Shown piece after piece: positions 9,801 to 16,917 of a stretch of 32,830 nt of DNA. Each line of letters opens with the position of its first letter. The first letter of the stretch is position 1. Both the position numbers and the translations under genes were made by a program. The notes beneath the pieces were generated by a model, which saw only the letters and a list, made by a program, of their open reading frames with translations, was not told where the DNA came from and did no database searches. This stretch comes from an uncultured Alphaproteobacteria bacterium (GTDB lineage: Bacteria > Pseudomonadota > Alphaproteobacteria > RF32 > CAG-239). The DNA lies in the NCBI GenBank assembly GCA_944391725.1, contig CALXUQ010000017.1:1-32830 (forward strand), read 5' to 3'.

Positions 9801-10257
9801 CATCGGTACGGTTATGCCCAACGGCAATGTTATTGATTCTTCAAACAACATCATCGGCCGAATTTTATCTGATGGAGGCGCCATAGGTTCCACCGGCAAA
9901 TTAATCGGCGAAATTGTCAATGGAGATATTGTTATTGATAAAAACGATAAAGTTGTGGGTTATGTAAATTTTGATGGAAAAATATCTGCAATTGGCGGTA
10001 ATATAATCGGGAAAGCATTATCCGGAGGGCTGGCCACCGATGACAAAGGCAACATCATCGGCCAGATATATAAAATCGGGGCAACGGTTTTGGGCAATAA
10101 CGGCAAATATCGCGGCCGTGTTTCTCCCGATGGCAAAGTCTTGGATGCCAAAGGAAATGTAATCGGTTATATTAAAAACAATGGCTCGTTTATAGATTTA
10201 GATAAAAAGGTATCTGGCTATGTTTTGCAAGAAGTGGCCAAGAACCGGAGGAATTAA
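6835..10257 (+). CDS. Membrane-anchored giant repeat protein, likely partner of the VirB10 protein
   Basis: This 1140-aa protein has a short cytoplasmic N-terminus and one membrane segment at residues 19-40. A periplasmic Ig-like domain near 90-190 has the strand and Cys pattern of ASPM/SPD-2/Hydin or choice-of-anchor D domains (a V-K-I-L-S-V-T-L strand, a Cys pair, and W-x-P-V-x-A-G). A CSYC motif lies at 198-201. From about residue 218 to the end it consists of roughly 54 diverged repeats of about 17 residues with consensus xDxxGNxIGxVxxDGxV. The repeats resemble the fungal DUF3659-type units by eye. There is no VirB10 domain. The start overlaps the virB9 stop by 4 bases, and the next gene carries the same repeats plus a VirB10 domain. 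I infer that it supplies the inner-membrane anchor that VirB10/DotG proteins normally carry themselves. Confidence 0.85.
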   Translation: MSKEPLTHSETYLKKTNRIILTVGITSLLIFIFGLALLLLSNDTTVEYEAPNFTDNDDALNIADRPDTSAVGIEFGNIVEDEIPLTTTPDPVPLGQVVIGTDAKNVLTLGTNGRSAVKILSVTLADPPADGFSFTDGCTDVTLRGDETCHIQITWVPVVAGNVQNNFLISWQEVGLGQGNAKAAKVPVIGNSVNREDCSYCEPLPGSDSGPQNVRAVRYAIGPDGNVIGEIDAEGYVRDSAGNIIGRVNNNGLVLDKDGNVIGVAQNRKIAIDSNGNVIGTVNSDGTVTDSNGNIIGRVLSDGSVVDTDNNIIGRSADTGLVYNSNGDTIGRVMEDGTVVDSNGNIIGRLNGQGEVVDGQGNTIGYVSSPGQVAVDARGNTLGVVMPDGSVVDANGNTIGHLDKDGNVVSSQSIGSKGKNVRLALDKDGKVIGWVDSDGTVYDWNGRRLGKMQDDGTIVNDSGVVIGRSGGDGALAMDENGKVIGYVGVDNKVYNTNGEEIGYVGTDNKLYDNQGSIVGSLVPRGLIPVMPNGGVLGEVTNTGLVVNPDNKQPLGRVMSSRLVRDMAGNKVIAEMVRGGLVVGFGCKQIGYLDTDGSIRKDNQNTDYRVLPDGVVVSAEGAYVGEVVKTGKVFDNNCMLLGEAGPDGIVRDANRQYIGCVNPDGTVLDEKGNLIGGVLKEGFAVDYNGSYLGQISDDGLVVDKNNQPIGCIGIHGEVFNKSGGYAGHIQERTYAFDLNGNLINVVSPDGTVLLSNNRPARLFAHDLILNENNEIVGTAITQHTSIAGSDGNLLGRLFADGSIYDDRGYNQGKITGDGNSFYSQAIGRPYPRGYVVDMKGNVLGHSYYDGNVFNRFGDLVGRVNPKGVFFNEKGEYQGRVMLSGSAVGYDGAYLGYSVSDGSILGVDGTKVGQITADAKVINSSGEVVGEVIPESLMVDIWGNPQGIVNGLSNVVNLHGDIITAILPGGATDKNYSLLPKGTVISFDGYVIGTVMPNGNVIDSSNNIIGRILSDGGAIGSTGKLIGEIVNGDIVIDKNDKVVGYVNFDGKISAIGGNIIGKALSGGLATDDKGNIIGQIYKIGATVLGNNGKYRGRVSPDGKVLDAKGNVIGYIKNNGSFIDLDKKVSGYVLQEVAKNRRN
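7480..10200 (+). repeat. Coding repeat array, about 17-residue units (protein level), first giant
   Basis: Each unit alternates a GNxIGxV strand with a DGxVxD turn and strand. Units are conserved mainly at Gly, Asp, Asn and Ile/Val, while codons and variable positions differ freely between copies. The array is therefore old and not a recent DNA expansion. Spacing is mostly 17 residues (51 bases), with occasional longer inserts. Confidence 0.85.
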
Positions 10258-10259
10258 AG

Positions 10260-13200
10260 TTGCAGGCAGTACAACACAAAATAAAAATTCGTTTCGTCGC
10301 CAAGCTCAAATATGCTATTTGTTTGGCTTTCATGCTTTTTATGCTGCCAACTTACACGCAGGCTCAAGAAATTACGGCCATTGATTTTAACGGAGATTTA
10401 ATCGGTAAAGTCATTCCTGATGGCAGTGTTATCGGCTTTGATAACAACTATATTGGCAACATCACTGCCGACAGCTTGATTGTTAACCCCGAAGGTGAAT
10501 TAATAGGCGGCGTTGTCCCGCAAGGTATTGCTATCGGTAATGATACCAAAGTCTTGGGCAAGGTCAGCAGCGATGGCTCCGTACGTCTTTCTTCCGGCAA
10601 AATCATCGGCAAAGTTTTGCCTAATGGTTTGGTTGTTGATGATTATTATAACGTCATCGGTTCCGTTTTGTTCCCGGGTCTGGTTTATGGCAGTAACGGT
10701 CAAACTATCGGTCGTTTGGCCGGTAACGGCGTATATACCAATCTTAGCGGCAACGAAATTGGCTATGTTGCTCCCACCGGCTATGCTTATCGTCGACAAG
10801 CCGAAGGCTATCAACTTGAAGGACGCCTGATTTCATCAAAAATGGTGGTTTCTACCACGGGAGACTTTATTGGTAGCGTTGTTCCCGGAGGAGAAGTATC
10901 TGGTTTTAATGCTGAAAACTTGGGGCGGATTCGCGCTAACGGATTCGCCTATGACAAAGACAATAAAATCATTGGTCGCATCATTCGCACCGGCTATGCC
11001 TTTGGTGATAGCGGCGAATATCTTGGGTATATTGCCTACAACGGAGAAGTAATCAGCAAAGGGCAAAGTATCGGTCGCCAACGCGCAGATGGCGAAATTG
11101 TCAATACCCAAGGTCAACATCTGGGCTATTTTGTAGATTTGGCTGCCACAGCTACCGACATATCCGGCCGCTATCTTGGTCGCCTGATTCCCGGCGGAGC
11201 GGTTGTCAAAGGCAAAGAAAGCGTAGGTCATTTAGGACCCCGCAATAGTGTTTTAGATACCAATGGCAATATTATCGGTTGGCTGGTCAATACCGGTTCC
11301 GTATTTGACTATGCCGGCCGCCTGCGTGGTATGGCTCTCAGCAGTGGTGACTTTGTTTCTTTAGGCGGCAATGTTGGCGGCGTAATCCGACAGAACCGTG
11401 CTTATGACAGTGCCGGCAATGAAATCGGTGCCGTGTTACAGCCGGTCATCGCCGTGGATATCAACAATAAAAGTTTGGGTGTCCCCAACATTAATGGCTA
11501 CACGATTGACGCCCAACAGCTGATAACTCCCTACGGTTATGTCCTGACTCAAAACGGTGATATTTCCGGTTTTACGGTACCTTTGCAACCCTTATATTCA
11601 TTATTTGGCAATTCGGTAGGCCGTCCGGAATTAGATGGCAGTGTTCGAGGAACCTCGGGAACCAAGCTTTCCGGCCGTCTGACTCCTTCCGGAGTTTTGC
11701 TGGATGAACGCAATCGTATTTTGGGACAAATCATTTCCCCGCGCGCAGCAGTCAATAGCTTATCGCAAAGTTTGGGTAATTTATCTTTCGGCAACCTCAT
11801 TTTAAATGCCGACAATCAACTTACGGCCAAAATCTTGCCCGATTATGGGGTTGTTCAGACCGGTTCGCCCGACAGCACGACACTCATGCCTGAAATCGGT
11901 CGTGCCTTCAAAGAGCAATTAGCGGTCAGCACCGAAGGTAATCTTATTGGTGTTGTCAACTCTGATGGCAGCATCAGCGATACGGCAGGCGCCAAGGTTG
12001 GCAAAGTTTCGGCTCGAGGTCTTGCCTTAGATAACAACAATATTATTACCGGTAGCGTTATTTCATATATGCCGGCGGTTAATTTTGGCCGCACTTGCAG
12101 CAACTTAGGTATGCTCACGCCCGAAGGCGTAGTTCGCAATTGGCGCGAGATTAATATTGGACGAGTTTTAGCCAATCGCCAATTAGTATCTGACAATGGC
12201 ATAGTCAGCGGATATTTAGTGCGTCCAGATAGCGTTATTGATTATAATGGCAACATCATCGGTGTTGTTTCTGCCAATGGACAAGTAGGCAATTATAATA
12301 ATGACTTTTTCGGTTGTGCCGATAGTTTTGGTCGTTTGTACAAAGATAATGGCGAGTTGGTCGGCCGCATCATTGAATACGAACCGGTAATGGATTTCAA
12401 CAGCCGCATCATCGGCCGCAGTATAGCGGATGGCACGGTGGTAGACGATGGCGGACGAGTTATTGGCTACATGCAGCCCGACGATAATGTCAACTCCAAA
12501 GTAGGGCAACCTTTGGGCGAGTTATTCCGCTACAAAGTTGCTTTTAACAATCGCGGACAATATTTGGGGCGCGTTCAGGCGGATGCCAAAGTTCTAAATG
12601 ATGCCAACCAAGAAGTCGGCCAAGTCAATCGCGATGGATATGTAATGTCAAAAGAGCAAAAAATTGGTTTTGCCTTATACGACTTCTACATATATAACAG
12701 CTCCGACCAAGCAATCGGTTATCTTACCAAAACCGGCGAGGTTCTGAACTTTAACAACAAGAACATCGGGCGCATTCATAAAGGTTTCTTGGTTGACCAA
12801 GACGAAAAGGTGATTGGGCGCGGTCGTCGTAGTTATAATCTTCGTGACAACACCAATAATGTCATCGGCATTTTGCAATTTGATGGTCGTTTGGTTAATG
12901 CGCAAAATCAAGAGTTGGGCACCATTAACGAAAAAGGAGAAATCATATCCTCAGATGGCAAAGTTATTGCCCAGGCCAACAAACTCCAATATTATAACAA
13001 GCCGGCACTTGAGGTCGTGATTGATGATAAAGGCAATATTGTCGGCTATCTTGACGAAGACGGCAATGTTGTAAATAAGGAAGGCACAGTCATCGGCTAT
13101 AAAAATTCGACTGGTGAACTCGTCGACGACAATGGTAAAAAGCTTGGTCGAGTTGCCGATTTACAAAAAATCTTTGATACAGACGGCAATCTGGTCGGAT

Positions 13201-14876
13201 ATGTTAAGTCAGACGGCACTGCCGTTGATCAAGATGGCAAAACCATTGGCCGCCTAAATGATGATGGTACGGTCAGCGATGCCAGCAACAATCTGATTGG
13301 CGGTATTGGCCTTGACTGGTATGAACGCGCCAAACCCAAAAAAGAACCGGTTGCAAAAACCGATGTCCCTAACATTGGTGATCCCGTAGAAGACAAGGAA
13401 AGCGGCCTCACGGCAGATTCGAACAATCAATATCGCCGTTCTTTGAACATTGCTCTGACTCCAGACGGAGAATATCTGGGCGAAATCCGTGAAGATGGCA
13501 AGGTTATAAACAAGCAGGGCGAAGAAGTCGGCACCAAAATGCCCAATGGCCTAATTATCAATAAAGACGGAGAGCTGGTTGGAGTTGCCGACATCAAAAA
13601 GTCGGATGGTAATGATATTTTTGTTCCTGCCGGAACCTTCGGTAAAGGTGGTGCCTACGGTACCGGCACCGGTCCGAGCGGTGACTTAGGCCCCGGTGGC
13701 GGCTATGGTCCCGGTGAGCGTTACAGCCAACAACGTCAACAAGCATTAAATATTGCCATGGCCGAACGTCGCCAAAATATCTCGGTAGGAAAAATCAGCA
13801 GCAACAATCGCCGTGAGGCCTTTGACGGAATGCAAAAAGATTGGAGTGAGCAGGGTATCCAAAAAGTAATTTCTTCATGGCGTGTAGACATGAGCGAAAT
13901 GATACTGGCCGATAAACCGATACCTGCCGTTATTGCCCGCTCCATAGATAGTACACACCCCACTCCGGTTACTGCGTTTGTGGAGCGCAACGTATACGCT
14001 GAAGAGGGACGCAACATACTCATTCCGGCCGGTAGTCGCGTAATTGGTACTTTGGGCGATGTGCTTGCCACAAGCGAAAAAACCTCAACTTCAGCTAAAA
14101 TCTCCATCAATTGGGAACGTCTCATAAGACCCGATGGTTCCATCTTTGTTTTTAACGGTATCACCGGCGACGCCCAAGGTCGAGGCGGCGCACTTGGCTA
14201 TCTCGACCAGCAGTTGTTTAAGCGCTATGCTCTTCCGGTCATGACCAGCGCGCTAACAAGTTTGACTTCATACTACATAGATACTGAGCAAAACAGCGAT
14301 GGCGAAACCGAAACTTCTCAACAACAGGCCGCCAGCGATGCACGGCAGAATTTCCTGACCCAAATGAACACCATTTTTGAACAAATTTTGAGCGACAAGG
14401 CTAGCATTCGTCCCATGACCTATATTCCGGCCGGTACCAGAATTATTATCTATCCGAATGTGGATTTGTGGTTGCGCTCATTTGAACGCGACAAAGAAGT
14501 CAGTACCTATGAATACGCTGGTGGCGGCAGAGGTCTGTTAGATGGTGACGAGGGCAAACGGGGCAAAAGAGAATATAACAGTGCCGCTACCGGTAATTAT
14601 CCACCTGGTTATACCGGCGGACAAGTTCTTTACGATGAAAACGGCAATGAAATTGAACCGCAAACATCCAATGTCTTGATTGCCGATAGCTCTCGTAACA
14701 AGCAGCGTGTTGCTCCGCCGCCGCCGATTTATACCGGTCAGGCTCCCACGGCAACTCAAGGGACAACCAGCGCGCCGCGCCCGAATTATACTCCTCAGAC
14801 GCCCGCTCGTAGCAGTTCCGCCACATCATCAAGCGGAAGTACCTCAAACAACAATGAAGTCCCGCAGTTATTTTAG
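10260..14876 (+). CDS. virB10: Giant repeat protein with C-terminal VirB10/TrbI domain (CagY- or DotG-like architecture)
   Basis: A 1538-aa protein. The start is TTG at 10260, supported by GGAGG at 10247-10251 eight bases upstream; no ATG near the N-terminus fits as well. Residues 1-36 read as a signal peptide (basic n-region, hydrophobic core, TQA-QE site). About 60 diverged 17-residue repeats fill residues 37 to about 1108, followed by a Gly-rich hinge near 1120-1155. A VirB10/TrbI domain lies at about 1205-1410: I-P-A-V-I start, V-Y-A-E-E-G, IPAGSRVIGT, a W-E-R-L-I-R-P-D-G strand, D-A-Q-G-R-G-G and a final IPAGTRIIIYP. The Pro/Ser/Thr-rich tail of about 125 residues is unusual. Canonical VirB10 (about 380 aa) has an uncleaved inner-membrane anchor; here the N-terminus looks cleavable, so the anchor may be the preceding protein. 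CagY and DotG also place repeats before a VirB10 domain. Confidence 0.88.
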   Translation: MQAVQHKIKIRFVAKLKYAICLAFMLFMLPTYTQAQEITAIDFNGDLIGKVIPDGSVIGFDNNYIGNITADSLIVNPEGELIGGVVPQGIAIGNDTKVLGKVSSDGSVRLSSGKIIGKVLPNGLVVDDYYNVIGSVLFPGLVYGSNGQTIGRLAGNGVYTNLSGNEIGYVAPTGYAYRRQAEGYQLEGRLISSKMVVSTTGDFIGSVVPGGEVSGFNAENLGRIRANGFAYDKDNKIIGRIIRTGYAFGDSGEYLGYIAYNGEVISKGQSIGRQRADGEIVNTQGQHLGYFVDLAATATDISGRYLGRLIPGGAVVKGKESVGHLGPRNSVLDTNGNIIGWLVNTGSVFDYAGRLRGMALSSGDFVSLGGNVGGVIRQNRAYDSAGNEIGAVLQPVIAVDINNKSLGVPNINGYTIDAQQLITPYGYVLTQNGDISGFTVPLQPLYSLFGNSVGRPELDGSVRGTSGTKLSGRLTPSGVLLDERNRILGQIISPRAAVNSLSQSLGNLSFGNLILNADNQLTAKILPDYGVVQTGSPDSTTLMPEIGRAFKEQLAVSTEGNLIGVVNSDGSISDTAGAKVGKVSARGLALDNNNIITGSVISYMPAVNFGRTCSNLGMLTPEGVVRNWREINIGRVLANRQLVSDNGIVSGYLVRPDSVIDYNGNIIGVVSANGQVGNYNNDFFGCADSFGRLYKDNGELVGRIIEYEPVMDFNSRIIGRSIADGTVVDDGGRVIGYMQPDDNVNSKVGQPLGELFRYKVAFNNRGQYLGRVQADAKVLNDANQEVGQVNRDGYVMSKEQKIGFALYDFYIYNSSDQAIGYLTKTGEVLNFNNKNIGRIHKGFLVDQDEKVIGRGRRSYNLRDNTNNVIGILQFDGRLVNAQNQELGTINEKGEIISSDGKVIAQANKLQYYNKPALEVVIDDKGNIVGYLDEDGNVVNKEGTVIGYKNSTGELVDDNGKKLGRVADLQKIFDTDGNLVGYVKSDGTAVDQDGKTIGRLNDDGTVSDASNNLIGGIGLDWYERAKPKKEPVAKTDVPNIGDPVEDKESGLTADSNNQYRRSLNIALTPDGEYLGEIREDGKVINKQGEEVGTKMPNGLIINKDGELVGVADIKKSDGNDIFVPAGTFGKGGAYGTGTGPSGDLGPGGGYGPGERYSQQRQQALNIAMAERRQNISVGKISSNNRREAFDGMQKDWSEQGIQKVISSWRVDMSEMILADKPIPAVIARSIDSTHPTPVTAFVERNVYAEEGRNILIPAGSRVIGTLGDVLATSEKTSTSAKISINWERLIRPDGSIFVFNGITGDAQGRGGALGYLDQQLFKRYALPVMTSALTSLTSYYIDTEQNSDGETETSQQQAASDARQNFLTQMNTIFEQILSDKASIRPMTYIPAGTRIIIYPNVDLWLRSFERDKEVSTYEYAGGGRGLLDGDEGKRGKREYNSAATGNYPPGYTGGQVLYDENGNEIEPQTSNVLIADSSRNKQRVAPPPPIYTGQAPTATQGTTSAPRPNYTPQTPARSSSATSSSGSTSNNNEVPQLF
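10375..13600 (+). repeat. Coding repeat array, about 17-residue units (protein level), second giant
   Basis: Same unit type as in the preceding gene (GNxIGxV plus DGxVxD), with more irregular spacers in the middle of the array and very regular units again near 13020-13320. The shared unit in adjacent genes points to a duplication or a split of one ancestral repeat-VirB10 gene. Confidence 0.85.
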
Positions 14877-14886
14877 GAGTTGATAG

Positions 14887-15855
14887 ATGAGCTTTAAGGT
14901 ATTGGAATCCGTATTGAGACCGCTGTCATATTGGTACAATCAAGACAATATTGAAGAGGTTGCCATCAATCGTTCCAAACAAATTTGGTTACGCTTGCGT
15001 GGTAAGAGAGCATATCCCTGGGTGATGTACAAAGACGAAAAACTCACCAAAGAATATCTGACCGACTTGCTGTATATAATAGCCAATACCTACGAGCTGC
15101 CGTTTGATCCGGTCTCGGGCACTCCGGTAGTATATGCCGCCATTCCCGGTGAGCACCGTTTTTCTGCCATCTGTGGGCGCAACGTCATGTACGACGAAGA
15201 AGACCTAACCGGAGGCATCGCCCTTACCATTCGTGTCCATAGCGAAGACGTTGCATTTGGTCTGCAAGATTACGGATTAAGTCAGGGCAACCAACTCCAC
15301 AAAATCAATCCGCTCAAAGACATTAAAGACCCCGATGACCCATATGAAAAATTACTGATTAGCATCAAACGCGGCGACCACATATTAGTAAGCGGCGCCA
15401 CAGCAACCGGTAAGACCACCTTCTTAAACAATCTTCTTAAAATTCTTGATATTCATAAGCGGATTTTGACCATTGAAGATACACGCGAGCTAATTGTTCC
15501 TCACCCCAATCGAGTTCACTTGGTTTTGTCGCGTACTGCCCAAACCAACGAGCTGACTTATGCCAAGGTGATTGACTTGGTAGTGCGTTTTACCCCCGAT
15601 GCCATCATCGGAGGCGAGATTTCTACCGGTAACGCCGGTGCAATCTGGGAGCTGATGGGATCTGGTCACGATAACTGCTTAGCCACCATCCACGCAGAAA
15701 GTTCGGAAGCCGCTTATGAAGCGTTTGCCGATCGTATCTTGCACTCCTATCCGACCATGGACCGCCAGAAAACTATTGGGGAAATGAAGAAAAAATTGCG
15801 GGTGGTACAAATCAATCGTGATGGTAACCTTCGTGCCGTCACCGAGGTTAGATAG
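14887..15855 (+). CDS. virB11: VirB11-family secretion ATPase
   Basis: VirB11 is the hexameric cytoplasmic ATPase at the base of the T4SS. This 322-aa protein has the normal length and order: an N-terminal domain, Walker A GATATGKTT at 170-178, the acidic box TIEDTREL with E197/D198, Walker B DAIIGGE at 238-244, and the His box GSGHDNCLATIHA at 258-270. After Walker B, family members usually read GE-x-R-G-x-E-A; this one reads GEISTGNA, so the Arg and the second Glu are replaced. It has AGGAG 7 bases before the ATG and starts 11 bases after virB10, as the last gene of the plus-strand block. It lacks the N-terminal features of DotB or PilT, and the set of neighbours supports VirB11. Confidence 0.92.
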   Translation: MSFKVLESVLRPLSYWYNQDNIEEVAINRSKQIWLRLRGKRAYPWVMYKDEKLTKEYLTDLLYIIANTYELPFDPVSGTPVVYAAIPGEHRFSAICGRNVMYDEEDLTGGIALTIRVHSEDVAFGLQDYGLSQGNQLHKINPLKDIKDPDDPYEKLLISIKRGDHILVSGATATGKTTFLNNLLKILDIHKRILTIEDTRELIVPHPNRVHLVLSRTAQTNELTYAKVIDLVVRFTPDAIIGGEISTGNAGAIWELMGSGHDNCLATIHAESSEAAYEAFADRILHSYPTMDRQKTIGEMKKKLRVVQINRDGNLRAVTEVR

Positions 15856-16024
15856 TATCTATATTCTAAAAATCACCTGTAGATATTTACATCTCTCGCC
15901 ACACGCCAAGTCGAATACCGATGGTTTTTGCCACAGCGCAATAAGGCACAGTGATTCTTTACGCCGCGCCGTAAATATTGGCATATAATAAAAACCCAAA
16001 GCCGAGCCGCAGTTCGTTTGTTAG

Positions 16025-16053
16025 GCTGAATTTTTTTTACTATGAAATTCAGC
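16025..16053. repeat. 9-bp inverted repeat in the spacer between convergent operons
   Basis: The 273-base spacer 15856-16128 separates convergent virB11 and the 258-aa gene. GCTGAATTT (16025-16033) pairs with AAATTCAGC (16045-16053); a run of eight T (16031-16038) overlaps the left arm. Read on the plus strand, AGCC (near 15999) and GGCT before that T-run could also form a weak terminator stem. I see no tRNA or known RNA fold here and no convincing reading frame. Confidence 0.4.
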
Positions 16054-16128
16054 GAGGTCATACGTATAGATTCTTTGGGGGTACTCAACCTCAAGAGATT
16101 TAATAAGCGCTTTTAATACAAAACCGTA

Positions 16129-16905
16129 TTACTGCGTCAATGGCGGAATGTTAAATTGCCCAATCTCCCCGGGGCGAATTTTTACGTTTGAATAGCGCAT
16201 ATTTCCGGTTTCAATCACAAAACGCTGACGTCCGGTCAGTTGAGCCGCTAGGTCATAAAAGTCGCGAGCATTGAGCTCTTGGCGCTGAGGATTCATCAAA
16301 TACAAAACACAACCCTGACCACCTTCGGCCACCCCGCAACGAGCTCTTCCTTGCGGCACTTCGGCATTAACCACCACACCTTGCAGCCCGTTACGCGTAA
16401 TTTTCTGCTCAGAAAAAAACAAACGCGACACAAAGAAACCGACCACAAAAGCAGCAAAAGCAGCCACCATAATCATTTTTTTGTGACTATTAGAAGTTTC
16501 TACCTGATAATAATCATTTCCATAAGCAATATCCTGCTCATCGCTGATAAACTGTGGATTGTGAGGATCTTGCTGCGGCCCTTGTGCAACATTATTTGTT
16601 GAGGGCAAGTTGTTCACGTTCAAAATATTTTCAGCGTTAAACGCATCAACATTAGTGCCGCTATTGCTCAAATTCTGCTCAAACGGATTGCTGGTAGCCC
16701 GACTTGTATCTGTTTGCGGCATTAGCGGTTGCATTTTTCTAATCGGTCGTTTAACTTTTTTCAGGCCGTTCCCTTGCGCAAATGCCAAATTTTCCGTTTG
16801 ACCGGCTCCGACTTGCGGAGTCTGCGGCGGCATTCTTTTTACGGAGCGTTTAACTTTTTTAAACTTTGTTTTATCTAGCGGCTGATTATTATTTAATTCA
16901 CTCAT
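16129..16905 (-). CDS. Single-pass membrane protein of unknown function, T4SS-associated
   Basis: A 258-aa protein, not recognised. The cytoplasmic half (about 135 residues) is basic near its start and carries two copies of a similar segment, FKKVKRSVKRM and LKKVKRPIRKM, each followed by Pro/Gln residues; the rest is Asn/Gln-rich. One membrane segment lies near residues 143-163. The periplasmic part of about 95 residues has two cysteines ten residues apart (RCG and QGC) and a compact predicted alpha/beta end. Its ATG lies 12 bases after the secretin-like gene, as the last gene of a four-gene run. The bitopic layout recalls DotF/TraP or VirB10 N-termini, but no motif proves it. A linker between the cytoplasmic side and the secretin-like lipoprotein is a guess from position. 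Confidence 0.75.
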   Translation of the reverse strand: MSELNNNQPLDKTKFKKVKRSVKRMPPQTPQVGAGQTENLAFAQGNGLKKVKRPIRKMQPLMPQTDTSRATSNPFEQNLSNSGTNVDAFNAENILNVNNLPSTNNVAQGPQQDPHNPQFISDEQDIAYGNDYYQVETSNSHKKMIMVAAFAAFVVGFFVSRLFFSEQKITRNGLQGVVVNAEVPQGRARCGVAEGGQGCVLYLMNPQRQELNARDFYDLAAQLTGRQRFVIETGNMRYSNVKIRPGEIGQFNIPPLTQ

Positions 16906-16917
16906 TTTTAGCCTCGC

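Noticed and set aside
10240..10275. Frameshift or stop artefact splitting one giant repeat gene in two
   Set aside because: The second gene has its own GGAGG site, start codon and signal peptide immediately after the stop, which argues for two real genes.
7480..13600. CRISPR or DNA-level satellite array
   Set aside because: The periodicity is at protein level, in frame, with diverged codons and no constant repeat or spacer structure.
3210..14876. Assignment as a Dot/Icm (type IVB) system with DotI, DotH and DotG
   Set aside because: The giant VirB10 recalls DotG, but NPxG in both VirB8 proteins, the VirB9 vWDDGrFTyf-like block and the VirB11 motifs fit the VirB/Trb type better, and no clear DotA, DotC, DotD or IcmS/W-type gene is seen.
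15856..16128. tRNA or other known RNA gene in the convergent spacer
   Set aside because: No T-loop or acceptor stem pairing was found, and no match to tmRNA, SRP or 6S patterns by eye.
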